A DNA stretch of 38,886 nt from Burkholderiales bacterium (GCA_019509985.1 JAEKLF010000077.1:1-38886); one strand, 5' to 3'. Shown: positions 26,754 through 35,489, counted from the stretch's first letter. A program made the numbers and translations. The notes: a model not told the origin generated them from the sequence alone.

Positions 26754-27767
26754 GTGACCGGCGTTCTCGTCATGGGCGCCGGCTCCGTCGGCTGCTTTGT
26801 CGGCGGCCTGACCCAGCTTGCCGGCGTGCCCGTGCACTTCGTCGGTCGTCCGCGCGTGCTGACCGGCCTGCGCAAGAACGGCCTGCGCCTGACCGACCAG
26901 GACGGCCTGGATCGCCGCATCCCGGCCCTAGAGCTGCGCCTGCACGAGCAGCCACCCGCCGGTCTCAAGCCTGACCTCGTGCTGCTGTGCGTGAAGTCCG
27001 GCGCCACCGCCGAGGCCGCAACCGCCCTGGGCCTGACGCTGCCGGTCGGCACGCCCGTCGTCAGCCTGCAGAACGGCCTGGGCAACGCGGCCCTGGCCCG
27101 CGCCACCGTGCAGCAGCTGCACTGGCACGCGGGCATGGTGCCCTACAACGTCGCCGAACTCGCACCCGGCCACTATCACCGCGGCACCGGTGGCGCGCTG
27201 GCGGCCGAAGGCTCCGCCGAGGACACCGCGCTGGCCGCCTGGCAGACCGCGCTGGCTCGCGTCGGCATGACGCTGCAGCTGCATGCCAACCTCGCACCGG
27301 TGCAATGGGGCAAGCTGCTGCTGAACCTGAACAACCCGGTCAACGCGCTGTCCGGCCGGCCGCTGCGCGACGAGCTGCTGCAACGCGGCTACCGGCGCGT
27401 GCTGGCCGCGCTGCAGGAAGAGGCCCTGAACCTGCTGGATGCCGCCCAGCGCCCGGTCGCCCAGCTCACCCCGCTGCCGCCGCGCCGCCTGCTGACGCTG
27501 CTGCGCCTGCCCACGCCGCTGTTCCGCCTGGCCGCCGCGCGCATGCTGCGCATCGACGCCAAGGCCCGGTCGAGCATGGCCGACGACCTCGCCGCCGGCC
27601 GCACGACCGAGATCGATGCGCTGTGTGGCGAGGTCGTGCGACTGGCCAAGGAACTGCATCGCACGGCGCCGCTCAGCACGCGCATGCAGAGCCTGGTGGA
27701 AGCCTGGCCCAAGCGCCGCCGGCCCTATTCGCCGGCCGAGCTGCTGCAGGCGCTGGGCTTGTCCTGA
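26754..27767 (+). CDS. panE: 2-dehydropantoate 2-reductase (ketopantoate reductase)
   Basis: By family, reduces ketopantoate with NADPH in pantothenate and CoA synthesis. The 337-residue protein opens with the dinucleotide-binding motif VLVMGAGSVGCFVGG and has VLLCVKSGATAEAA and the C-terminal domain segment VQWGKLLLNLNNPVNAL, which holds the catalytic lysine. It ends with IDALCGEVVRLAKELHRTAP, also typical. It starts at GTG. Several paralogues of this fold act on other 2-keto acids, so the substrate is likely but not certain. No other pan gene is close. Confidence 0.88.
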   Translation: MTGVLVMGAGSVGCFVGGLTQLAGVPVHFVGRPRVLTGLRKNGLRLTDQDGLDRRIPALELRLHEQPPAGLKPDLVLLCVKSGATAEAATALGLTLPVGTPVVSLQNGLGNAALARATVQQLHWHAGMVPYNVAELAPGHYHRGTGGALAAEGSAEDTALAAWQTALARVGMTLQLHANLAPVQWGKLLLNLNNPVNALSGRPLRDELLQRGYRRVLAALQEEALNLLDAAQRPVAQLTPLPPRRLLTLLRLPTPLFRLAAARMLRIDAKARSSMADDLAAGRTTEIDALCGEVVRLAKELHRTAPLSTRMQSLVEAWPKRRRPYSPAELLQALGLS

Positions 27768-27853
27768 ACTGATCGATCTCCGTCCGGTGCCGCGTGGCGC
27801 CAAGTGCATGGTTGCGGAACACTGAAGGCCTTCACCCACCGCACGAGGCCACC

Positions 27854-28432
27854 ATGACCACTGCCCTCATCGTCATCGACGTCCAGCAATCCTTCGCCCA
27901 GCGCCCCTACTTCGAGACCGAGGGCCTGCCCGCCTATCTCGCGGCGCAGAACCGCCTCATCGAAGGCTTCGAGGCCGCCGGCCTGCCGATCGTGCGCGTG
28001 TTCCACGTGCAGCCCGATACGACCGGCGCCGACGTCTTCAGCCTGGAGAGCGGCCAAGTGCGCCCGCTGGACGGCCTGCGCGACTTCAAGGCCGATCTCA
28101 CCGTGCACAAGACCCGCCACAGCGCGCTGGTCGGCAGCGGCCTGGACGTCTGGCTGACGCAGCAGGGCATCGGCCAGCTCGTCATCAGCGGCATCCGCAC
28201 CGAACAGTGCTGCGAGACGACGACGCGCCACGCATCGGACCTGGGCTGGGAGGTCATCTACGTGCCGGAGGCGACACTCACGTTCACGATGCAGCACCCC
28301 GACGGCAGCCCTCTCACCCCCGCCCAGCTCCGCGCCCGCACGGCCGCCGTGCTGGACGGCCGCTTTGCGCGCGTGATGGATGCCAAGGCGGCGCTCGAGG
28401 CCGTCACCGCCAAGGACGCCGCCCTTGCCTGA
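27854..28432 (+). CDS. Isochorismatase-family cysteine hydrolase
   Basis: A 192-residue cysteine hydrolase of the isochorismatase/nicotinamidase superfamily. The catalytic triad is visible as D9 (VIDVQ), K at about 86 (TVHKTRHSAL) and C119 (GIRTEQCCETTTRHA). No metal-binding His set of nicotinamidase is obvious, so an amide or ureido substrate of another kind is likely. GAGG with a five-base gap precedes the ATG at 27854. Its end overlaps the start of a GlxA-type regulator by eight bases, an arrangement that suggests the regulator controls it. Confidence 0.88.
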   Translation: MTTALIVIDVQQSFAQRPYFETEGLPAYLAAQNRLIEGFEAAGLPIVRVFHVQPDTTGADVFSLESGQVRPLDGLRDFKADLTVHKTRHSALVGSGLDVWLTQQGIGQLVISGIRTEQCCETTTRHASDLGWEVIYVPEATLTFTMQHPDGSPLTPAQLRARTAAVLDGRFARVMDAKAALEAVTAKDAALA

Positions 28433-29417
28433 AGCCAAGCAGGTCGTCTTCGTCCTGCAGGACGACAGCCTGGTGCTCGACTGGGCCGGGCCGGCCGAGG
28501 CCCTGCGCTTGGCCAGCCTGGAAATCGCCGCGCTGCGGCTGGCCGTCGCGCCCTTCGCGCTGCGCTTCGTCAGCGCGCAGCCCGAGTCCACCGGCTCGGT
28601 CGGCGTGCGGCTGCAGGCGCTGGAGCCGCTGCCGGCGGCCCTGGCCGACGGCAGCTGGGTCGTCCTCGTTGGCCGCACCTCGGCGGCCGAGGCCAGGCCG
28701 CAGACGGCCCAGCGCGAACTCGTCGCCTGGCTGTCGCGCCTGGCACCGGGCCGGGCCGGGCTGCGTCTGGTCACCGTCTGCTCCGGCGCGCTGCTGGCGG
28801 CCCGCGCCGGCCTGCTCGACGGCCGCCGCGCGACCACTCACCACCAGCACCTGGACGATCTCGCCCGCCTGGCGCCGCGCTGCACCGTGATGCAGGACCG
28901 CGTCTTCGTGCAGGACGGCGAGGTGTTCACGAGCGCGGGCGTGACGGCCGGCATCGACCTGGCCCTGCACCTGATCGCCGCGCATGCCGGCGAGCTGGTC
29001 GCGGCCCGCGTGGCCGAGCAGATGGCCGTGGCCCTGCGCCGCGGCCCGGGCGACCCCGAACTGTCGCCGCTGCTGGCCCACCGCCAGCACCTGAACGCGC
29101 GCCTGCACCGCCTGCAGGACGCCCTCAGCCTCGCGCCGCAGGAAGACTGGCCGCTGGAGCGCATGGCCGACCTCGCGGCGACGACGCCGCGCACGCTGAG
29201 CCGCCTGTTCGCCCAGCACGCCGGCACCAGCCCGCAAGCCTATCTGCGCGGCGTGCGCCTTGCGGTGGCCAAGCGTTCCCTGGAAGCCGGCGCCAGCGTC
29301 GCCGCGGCCAGCGAGGCAGGCGGCTTCAGCTCGGAACTGCAGCTGCGCCGCGCCTGGGCGGCGGTGGGCTGGCCGGGCTCACCGTCGAGCGCGCGCCGTC
29401 AGTCGCAGCAGGCGTAA
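28425..29417 (+). CDS. GlxA-type regulator (DJ-1/PfpI domain plus AraC helix-turn-helix)
   Basis: A 330-residue transcription regulator. Residues about 1-180 form a DJ-1/PfpI-like domain (VVFVLQDDSLVLDWAGPAEAL, then LVTVCSGALLAARAGLLDGR with the nucleophile-elbow cysteine). The C-terminal part is an AraC-type DNA-binding domain (ERMADLAATTPRTLSRLFAQH, then SVAAASEAGGFSSELQLRRAW). The likely start is a TTG at 28425 inside the end of the hydrolase gene. An in-frame ATG at 28380 gives an arginine- and proline-rich leader unlike the family. Its 3' end overlaps the convergent serine hydrolase gene by 19 bases. Confidence 0.88.
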   Translation: MPEAKQVVFVLQDDSLVLDWAGPAEALRLASLEIAALRLAVAPFALRFVSAQPESTGSVGVRLQALEPLPAALADGSWVVLVGRTSAAEARPQTAQRELVAWLSRLAPGRAGLRLVTVCSGALLAARAGLLDGRRATTHHQHLDDLARLAPRCTVMQDRVFVQDGEVFTSAGVTAGIDLALHLIAAHAGELVAARVAEQMAVALRRGPGDPELSPLLAHRQHLNARLHRLQDALSLAPQEDWPLERMADLAATTPRTLSRLFAQHAGTSPQAYLRGVRLAVAKRSLEAGASVAAASEAGGFSSELQLRRAWAAVGWPGSPSSARRQSQQA

Positions 29418-30538
29418 AGCGCCTGCACCAGCACCGCCGCGTTGGGCCCGCCGACGACGCCGGGCGCCATGCGATTCATCATGTAGGCCAGGCAGATGCG
29501 CCGCGGCACGTCGACCAGCACCAGCGAGCCGCCCCAGCCGCCCCAGAAACAGATGCGCTGCTCGGGGATGAAGGGCAGCGTGGCCGGCTCCGGCAGGCCG
29601 TAGCCCAGGCCCATGCACAGCGGCACGCCCAGCACGAGGTCGATGCCGCGGGCCTGCACGTCGAAGATGCGCGCGACGGTCTCGGGCTTGAGCCATTGCC
29701 GGCCGGCGAGCCGGCCCTCGCAGGCGACGATGGACTGCAACCGCGCCACCGAGCGCGCATTGCCGTGGCCGTTGGCGGCACCGATGTCGGCCCGGCACCA
29801 ATCCTCGCGATGGCTGTAGGCCGCGTCGGGCGCGGGGTTGCCGAGCGTCTTCAGCGTCGGGCTGTCGGGCGGGATGGCCGAGAAGTCAACCGGCGTGGGC
29901 GGCGGCGGCACGACGCGGGCGACGCGCGCATCCAACTCGGGCGGCAGGCCGATGTGGAAGTCCGCGCCGAGAGGCCCAGCCAGTTCGCGAGCCAGGAAGG
30001 CGCCGGTCTTCAGGCCGGTGATGCGGCGGATCAACTCGCCGACGAGGTGGCCATAGTTCAGCGCGTGGTAGCCCGAGGCACTGCCCGGCGCCCACCAGGG
30101 CGGCTGCGCGGCCAGCAGCGCCGTGCTGCGCTCCCAGTCGCACAGGTCGCCCATCGTCATCGGCGCGGCCCAGCCGCTGACGCCCGAGGTGTGGCCCAGC
30201 ACATGGCGCACGAGGATCTCGCCCTTGCCCTGGGCCGCGAACTCGGGCCAGTAGCGCGCGACGGGCGCATCCGGGTCCAGCTCGCCGCGGTCGATCAGCA
30301 GCAGCGCGCACAGCGAGGTCATGGTCTTGGTCGTGGACCAGACATGGGTCAGCGTGTCGCGCTCCCAGGGCTGGGTGCGCGCCTCGTCGCGGTGGCCGCC
30401 CCAGAGGTCCGCGACGAACTCGCCGTCCACGGTCAGCGCCAATGACGCGCCCAGGTCGTCGCCGCGTTCGAACAACGCGTCGAAGGCGCGCGCGAGCGGC
30501 TCCCATTGGGGCTGGCAGGTGCCTTGCAGATGCTTCAT
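29399..30538 (-). CDS. Serine hydrolase of the beta-lactamase class C / EstB esterase family
   Basis: A 379-residue penicillin-binding-protein-like hydrolase. The S-x-x-K motif is S68-T-T-K71 (VWSTTKTM), and a tyrosine motif lies in SGYHALNYGH around residue 157. No signal peptide is visible, so it is probably cytoplasmic, and the family includes EstB-type esterases and LACTB-like enzymes rather than true beta-lactamases. FWGGWGGSLVLVD occupies the place of the third motif. It lies 19 bases downstream of the TonB-dependent receptor on the same strand and is probably co-transcribed, hinting that it hydrolyses an ester or amide taken up by the receptor. That link is inference. Confidence 0.88.
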   Translation of the reverse strand: MKHLQGTCQPQWEPLARAFDALFERGDDLGASLALTVDGEFVADLWGGHRDEARTQPWERDTLTHVWSTTKTMTSLCALLLIDRGELDPDAPVARYWPEFAAQGKGEILVRHVLGHTSGVSGWAAPMTMGDLCDWERSTALLAAQPPWWAPGSASGYHALNYGHLVGELIRRITGLKTGAFLARELAGPLGADFHIGLPPELDARVARVVPPPPTPVDFSAIPPDSPTLKTLGNPAPDAAYSHREDWCRADIGAANGHGNARSVARLQSIVACEGRLAGRQWLKPETVARIFDVQARGIDLVLGVPLCMGLGYGLPEPATLPFIPEQRICFWGGWGGSLVLVDVPRRICLAYMMNRMAPGVVGGPNAAVLVQALYACCD

Positions 30539-30557
30539 GGTGTGGGCCTCCGGCGGT

Positions 30558-32774
30558 TCAGAAGTCGTAGCTCGCGCCGATGGCGAACTGCCGCGGCGCC
30601 GTGTAGGTGACTTGGCGGGCCGCGCCCAGCACGGGCGAGGCGATGCTCATGCTGGTGAAGGCGGTCGTGTTGCCAGCGTTGCGCACGTGAGCCCACAGCT
30701 TCCAGTGGCCCTCGGCGGGGCGCAGCGTCGCGCTCAGGTTCAAGAGGCCGTAGGCGCCCTGCTCGGCATCGGCCGTGTTGAACTCGGTGAAGAAGTAGCG
30801 GCCGCGCCAGCTGTAGTCGGCGCGCAGCGTGGCGCGCAGGCTGTCGAAGCGGCCGGCCCATTCGGCGCCGACGGTGACTTGCTGTTTGGACGCCTGCGCC
30901 AGTTGGCGGCCACGCACATCGACGGGCGTCGCCGGCGCATTGCGCAGGTCGACGTTGGTGAAGGCTGTGTACTTGGGGTCCATCAGGCCCAGGCCCGCGG
31001 ACAGCGTCAGCGACTGCAGCGGGCGCAGCGCCGCTTCCAGCTCCAGGCCATCGATGCGCGCGGCCGAGGCGTTGGCGAGGATGGTCGTCGCCTGGCCGAC
31101 CTGCGAGACCTGCATGTCCGTGTAGCGGCTGCTGAAGACGGCGGCGCTGAGCACGCCGCGGCGCTCCAGGAACTCGGTCTTGAAACCCAGCTCGATGCTG
31201 CTGACCTTCTCCGGCTTGACGAGCTCGGGCTGCAGCGCGCCGAGGTTGACGGCGCCGGACTTGAAGCCATGCGCGAGCCGCGCATAGGCCAGCATGCCGG
31301 CGGCGGGCTTGTACTCCACGCCAACGCTGCCCGGCGTGCTGGTCCAGCCGTCGCTCGGGTGGCCCGTGCCGGCCAGACCGAAGGCCGCGATGTTCTGGTA
31401 CTCGTCGGCGCGCTTGCTGTCGTGGTTGACGCGCAGGCCGGCCAGCAGCGACCACTGCGGGTTCAGCGCGTAGCGCAGGTCGACGTAGGCCGCGCTGGAA
31501 CATGCGTGCACGACGCCGCCGAGCAGAAAGCCGACGCCGCCCGGGAAGGGCACGGTCAGCGGCTGGCCCGGCACGACGAAGCCCAGCGGCACCTGGGTGC
31601 TGATGGTGATGTCCTGGCGCTGGTCGAACTGCAGCGCGGTGACGCCCAGCAGCCATTGCAACGCGCTGCTCTCGTCGGAGGCGAGGTGCACGTCCAGGCT
31701 CTTGTCGGTGCTGCCGGTCGAGAAGCCCGAGGACGTGACCAGGGCCTCGGTGCCGTCGCTGTCCCAGACCCGGTCGGCCTTGCTGCGCCGCCAGCTGAGT
31801 GACGCGCTCAGCGTGTTGCTGCCCACGGGCAACTCCAGCAACGCCAGCGCCGTGTTGACCTCGACGCGGTTGCTCGAACCCTGGCTCTTGACGACGCGGG
31901 GGTCGCTGCTCTGCGTGACACCGAACAGCAGCACCGGGATGGAGACCGGGTCGGCCAGCACCGGCACACTCATGCCGGCATCGCTCTCGCGGTAGTGGCC
32001 GGCCACGAAGCGCAGCGTGCCGTTGCCGCCCAAGCTCGTCTGCAGTTGGGCACGCAGCGCGCGGCTGGACTGGTCGTCCAGGCGCTTAGGCGCAACCGTG
32101 CTCGGGCCGCCGGCCATCACCGGCCCGGCACTCTGGCCGGCCAGCGGGTTGCGCGTGGTGCCGTCGGCTTCCTTGAACTGATACGAGAAACGTCCTTGCA
32201 GGCCGCCGTCGGCGCCCAGTGGCCCGGAGACGAAGCCCTCGCTCTCGCGCCGCTTGTCGCTGCCCAGCAGCAGGCCGGCACGCGCCTGGAAGGTCGACGT
32301 CGGCAGCGCCGAGATGATGTTGACCGCACCACCGGTCGCGTTGCGGCCGTAGAGCGCGCCCTGCGGCCCACGCAGGATCTCGACGCGCTGCGTGTCAAAG
32401 AGGGCCGTGTTGGAGCTGGTCTGGTCGGAGACGTAGGCGCCGTCGGCGTACAGCGCCACGCCGGGGTCGCCACCGGCCAGGATGAAGACATTGCCGATGC
32501 CGCGCACGAAGAGTTGCGTGGCGCCCTGCCCGTTCGTGAAGCTGGTGTTGGGGCTGAGCATGACGAGATCGGCCAGGCCCGTGTCACCGCGCTCGGCCAG
32601 GCGCGAGCCGCTCAGCGCGGTGATGGCAGCGGGCGTCGTGTCCAGCACGGTGACGCGGCGCTCGGCGGTGATGACGACGCGCTCGATCTGCACGTTCTCC
32701 GAGGCGGCCTGGGCCTGGGCCAGCGCCGGTGCGAGCGCAAGCGCGGCGGCCAGCGCGATGGGCTTGAGTTTCAT
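30558..32774 (-). CDS. TonB-dependent outer-membrane receptor
   Basis: A 738-residue outer-membrane active transporter. It has a signal peptide (MKLKPIALAAALALAPALAQA), a TonB box-like stretch IERVVITAER, and a plug domain with LSPNTSFTNGQGATQLFVRG, RVEILRGPQGALYGRNATGG and VNIISA. A beta-barrel follows and ends in the typical aromatic residue (GASYDF). GGAGA six bases before the ATG at 32774 supports the start. The ligand is unknown. The neighbours (esterase-like hydrolase, AraC regulator) suggest an organic compound rather than a plain siderophore, and this is inference. No FecI/FecR sigma system is adjacent. Upstream 32775-32893 must hold the promoter, but I see no clear boxes. Confidence 0.92.
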   Translation of the reverse strand: MKLKPIALAAALALAPALAQAQAASENVQIERVVITAERRVTVLDTTPAAITALSGSRLAERGDTGLADLVMLSPNTSFTNGQGATQLFVRGIGNVFILAGGDPGVALYADGAYVSDQTSSNTALFDTQRVEILRGPQGALYGRNATGGAVNIISALPTSTFQARAGLLLGSDKRRESEGFVSGPLGADGGLQGRFSYQFKEADGTTRNPLAGQSAGPVMAGGPSTVAPKRLDDQSSRALRAQLQTSLGGNGTLRFVAGHYRESDAGMSVPVLADPVSIPVLLFGVTQSSDPRVVKSQGSSNRVEVNTALALLELPVGSNTLSASLSWRRSKADRVWDSDGTEALVTSSGFSTGSTDKSLDVHLASDESSALQWLLGVTALQFDQRQDITISTQVPLGFVVPGQPLTVPFPGGVGFLLGGVVHACSSAAYVDLRYALNPQWSLLAGLRVNHDSKRADEYQNIAAFGLAGTGHPSDGWTSTPGSVGVEYKPAAGMLAYARLAHGFKSGAVNLGALQPELVKPEKVSSIELGFKTEFLERRGVLSAAVFSSRYTDMQVSQVGQATTILANASAARIDGLELEAALRPLQSLTLSAGLGLMDPKYTAFTNVDLRNAPATPVDVRGRQLAQASKQQVTVGAEWAGRFDSLRATLRADYSWRGRYFFTEFNTADAEQGAYGLLNLSATLRPAEGHWKLWAHVRNAGNTTAFTSMSIASPVLGAARQVTYTAPRQFAIGASYDF

Positions 32775-32893
32775 GGGCTGTCTCCGGGTCGCCGCGTCTG
32801 GGTGGCGGCGTGGGGACATGGTCGCGAGCCTCTTGTGCGTGGGCTATGGCGGATCGGCAGCGCGACGTGCCGAGTCGGAACTTCGGCGTCCGA

Positions 32894-33907
32894 TCAGCGT
32901 CTGATCAAGGTCTGGCTGGGCGACTCGCCGAAGCGCTCGCGATAGCGCGCCGCGAAGCTGCCGAGCTGCCAGAAGCCCCATTGCGCGGCCACGGCTGTCA
33001 CGGTGACGCCGGGCGCCGCGTTGCGCAGCTCCTCGCGGACGCGGTCCAGCCGGTACTGCTGCAGGTAGCGCTGCGGCGACAGGCCGAAGTGGCGCTCGAA
33101 GCCGCGCGCCAGCGCGCGCACGCCGACGCCGGCCGCGCGGGCGATGTCGGCCACCGAGGGCACGTCGGCCGCGTGGCTGTGGATGTAGTCGCGCGCCCGC
33201 CGCGTGGACAGCGGCAGGGCGGCCGGCGTGTCCAGCCCGCGCGTGTAGTTGTTGGGCCAGGCCAGCAGCAGCTCGAACAGCGCCGCGTCGCGCAGGCTGG
33301 CCTCCATGCGCCGCGCCGCCGCGTGCGGATAGGCCGGCGTGGCGGCCAGGTGGCCGAGCACGCGCAGCAGCGCCGCCACGGGTGCGCCGCCGGCCTGGGC
33401 ATGATCCTCGAAACGCAGCGTGTGGGCCATGTCGGAGCCCAGCAGCGCGCGGCAGGCGCTGCCCATGTCGGCATCGGCCACGCGCAGGTTCAGCAGCTGC
33501 ATGTCGCCCGACATCTCCAGGCCTTGCACCTCGTCCGGCGCGATGACGCCGGCATCGCCCGCGCCGTAACGCTCCTGGTCGCCGCTGCGCCAGACCTCGC
33601 CCTGGCGCAGGTACGAGAACACCCAGTGTCCGTGGGCGCGCGGCATGGCCATGCGCGAGGGCGTGCCGTAGCGCAGCTCGCCGAGGTGCAGGTTGGCGAA
33701 CTCGGCGCCGCGCAGCTTCAAGGCCAGGCTGCGCTCGTTCGTCAGGCGCAGTGCGTGTGGGCCGTAGACGCCGCTGAGCACCGCCTCGGCCTCGTTGGGG
33801 TTGGTCGTCTCGCACAGGTCGACGAAGCGGCACTGCCCCAGCGCGGCGTCCACCTCGGCGCCCTGCAAGGGGTGTTCGGCGCTGATGACGGCGGTGGCGG
33901 GCGGCAT
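32894..33907 (-). CDS. AraC-family transcriptional regulator
   Basis: A 337-residue AraC-type activator. The N-terminal half resembles the AraC_binding_2 sensor domain of FeaR-like proteins (SLALKLRGAEFANLHLGELRYG, HGHWVFSYLRQGEVWRSG). The C-terminal 100 residues contain both helix-turn-helix units (SVADIARAAGVGVRALARGF and TVTAVAAQWGFWQLGSFAARY). I choose the ATG at 33907; ATGs at 33943 and 34027 are possible but add arginine- and proline-rich leader sequence. It sits directly upstream of the receptor on the same strand, 119 bases away, and is the best candidate to control the receptor and hydrolase. Confidence 0.88.
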   Translation of the reverse strand: MPPATAVISAEHPLQGAEVDAALGQCRFVDLCETTNPNEAEAVLSGVYGPHALRLTNERSLALKLRGAEFANLHLGELRYGTPSRMAMPRAHGHWVFSYLRQGEVWRSGDQERYGAGDAGVIAPDEVQGLEMSGDMQLLNLRVADADMGSACRALLGSDMAHTLRFEDHAQAGGAPVAALLRVLGHLAATPAYPHAAARRMEASLRDAALFELLLAWPNNYTRGLDTPAALPLSTRRARDYIHSHAADVPSVADIARAAGVGVRALARGFERHFGLSPQRYLQQYRLDRVREELRNAAPGVTVTAVAAQWGFWQLGSFAARYRERFGESPSQTLIRR

Positions 33908-34173
33908 GGCCCGGTTGTAGGCCAATTCGCGGCCGCAGGCCATCGGTGGGCGTGCGGGGACGCGACAGTCCCCCCCGAGACAGGGGCGCGGCGGGCTCTC
34001 CCCTAGTTCGTGAGCCCTTTTCGGCACTTGGTCAATCTCGTCGCGGCACGGCCGAACTCGATGCCCGCTTTGCCGCGTCGGTCACAAGCCCGTCGCGGCC
34101 GCGAAGCCGGCTCCAGACACTGCGCGCAGTCCTCGGCCCCACGCCGCTGGGCACCAACCTCAGGAGCCATCGA

Positions 34174-34611
34174 ATGAATCTGAAAGCAAGCCTGTGCGCA
34201 GCCGCTGCGGCGCTGACCCTGTCCTTCCCCGCGCTGGCGCAGGAGTCCAGCTACACCCAGGGCTCGGTCTGGTTCTTTTCCAACATCCAGATCGAACCGG
34301 GGCAGTTCGAGAACTACATGGACTTCCTCGGCGCCAACTGGAAGAAGGTGCAGGAGCTGGGCAAGAAGGAGGGGATCATCCTGTCGTATCACGTGCTTTC
34401 GGTGAACGCACAGCGCAACGGCGAGCCCGACCTCATCCTGGCCGTCGAGTTCAAGGACTACCGCACCAAGGCCCAGAGCGAGGCCTTCCAGAAGAAGGTC
34501 GAGGCGCTGCTGGCGGCCGATGCCCGCAAACAGACCACCGACTCCGGCCAGCGCGGCACGATGCGCAAGCTGACTGGCAACCTGGAGCTGCAGGAGCTGG
34601 TGCTGAAGTGA
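34174..34611 (+). CDS. Small exported protein of unknown function, possibly a dimeric alpha/beta-barrel
   Basis: A 145-residue protein with a signal peptide (MNLKASLCAAAAALTLSFPALA, cleavage near residue 22), so it acts outside the cytoplasm. AGGAG seven bases upstream fixes the start at 34174. The mature part reads as strand, helix, strand, helix (GSVWFFSNIQIEPGQFENYM, then WKKVQELGKKEG, IILSYHVLSVNAQ, and DLILAVEFKDY), which recalls NIPSNAP/EthD-type dimeric barrels. This is a pattern impression only. It is divergent from the AraC gene with 266 bases between, in which I see no clear promoter. It may belong to the receptor/esterase module. Confidence 0.75.
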   Translation: MNLKASLCAAAAALTLSFPALAQESSYTQGSVWFFSNIQIEPGQFENYMDFLGANWKKVQELGKKEGIILSYHVLSVNAQRNGEPDLILAVEFKDYRTKAQSEAFQKKVEALLAADARKQTTDSGQRGTMRKLTGNLELQELVLK

Positions 34612-34669
34612 GCCGCCGGCTCCGCGCCGATACCCACAGGAAAACCGAAGCGACGTTCAGCCTGGGGCT

Positions 34670-34717
34670 GTCCGTCGTGAGACAGGGGTTCGCGACAATC
34701 CCTGGCTCACCACGGAC
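34670..34717 (+). promoter_or_regulatory. Long hairpin in the terC leader, near the ribosome-binding region
   Basis: A 48-base inverted repeat. The outer arms GTCCGTCGTGAG (34670-34681) and CTCACCACGGAC (34706-34717) pair at 11 of 12 positions. After a single A/G mismatch, inner arms CAGGG and CCCTG continue the stem, closed by a 12-base loop. In total 16 of 18 positions pair. It ends nine bases before the terC ATG, and the only SD-like bases (CGGA) lie within the 3' arm. No T-run follows, so it is not a standard terminator. Shorter stems (34658-34670, 34668-34685) overlap it and would compete. Confidence 0.7.
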
Positions 34718-34726
34718 GCCGCCGCC

Positions 34727-35485
34727 ATGCTCGAACTGCTGACCAACCCGCAGACCTGGATTGCCCTCGCCACGCTGACCGCGCTTGAGCTGGTGCTGGG
34801 CATCGACAACATCATCTTCATCAGCATCCTGGTCGACAAGCTGCCCAAGGCCAAGCAGGAGCTGGCGCGCCGCACGGGCCTGTTCGCCGCGATGTTCATG
34901 CGCATCGGCCTGCTGATGGTGCTGGCCTGGATCGTCGGCATGGTGGAGCCGCTGTTCACGCTGCCGGTGCTGGACAAGGGCATCTCGGGCCGCGACCTCA
35001 TCCTCATCGGCGGCGGCCTGTTCCTGATCTGGAAGAGCACTGGCGAGATCCACGGCTCGCTCGAAGGCGAAGAAGAAGGCTATGGCGGCGGCAAGGCGGC
35101 GGCCGCGTTCGGCGCCGTCATCCTGCAGATCATGGTCATCGACCTGGTGTTCTCGCTGGACTCCATCATCACCGCCGTCGGCATGGTGGACGACGTGCGC
35201 GTGATGATCGGCGCCGTGGTCTGCTCGGTCGGGCTGATGATGCTGTTCGCCGGCCCCATCGGCCGCTTCGTGTCCAACCACCCGACGATCAAGATGCTGG
35301 CGCTGAGCTTCCTCGTCGTCGTCGGCGTCGTGCTGGTCGCCGAGGGCTTTGGCCACCACGTGCCCAAGGGCTACATCTACTTCGCGATGGCTTTCTCGCT
35401 GGTCGTCGAGATGATGAACATCAAGATGCGCAAGAAGTCCGCCAGCAAGGTCAAGCTGCGCCAGCAGATCCCCGGCGAGCCGTGA
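34727..35485 (+). CDS. TerC-family integral membrane protein
   Basis: A 252-residue polytopic membrane protein of the TerC family. The two conserved acidic signatures are present in helices: LELVLGIDNIIFISILVDKLP near residue 20 and MVIDLVFSLDSIITAVGMVDD near residue 135. These carry the aspartates thought to bind metal. About seven hydrophobic segments fit the family. Homologues such as Alx and YkoY export manganese or serve secreted metalloenzymes. Which applies here is unknown. A cytoplasmic tail rich in Lys/Arg ends the protein. It is not next to ter tellurite genes. The leader holds the hairpin at 34670-34717. Confidence 0.92.
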   Translation: MLELLTNPQTWIALATLTALELVLGIDNIIFISILVDKLPKAKQELARRTGLFAAMFMRIGLLMVLAWIVGMVEPLFTLPVLDKGISGRDLILIGGGLFLIWKSTGEIHGSLEGEEEGYGGGKAAAAFGAVILQIMVIDLVFSLDSIITAVGMVDDVRVMIGAVVCSVGLMMLFAGPIGRFVSNHPTIKMLALSFLVVVGVVLVAEGFGHHVPKGYIYFAMAFSLVVEMMNIKMRKKSASKVKLRQQIPGEP

Positions 35486-35489
35486 GGCG

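Noticed and set aside
29399..30538. An antibiotic-resistance beta-lactamase
   Set aside because: There is S-x-x-K chemistry but no signal peptide for periplasmic export and no clear KTG motif, which fits the EstB-like esterase branch better.
34612..34726. A yybP-ykoY manganese riboswitch upstream of terC
   Set aside because: I looked for the conserved core expected in that class and do not see it. Only the plain long hairpin and short competing stems are present.
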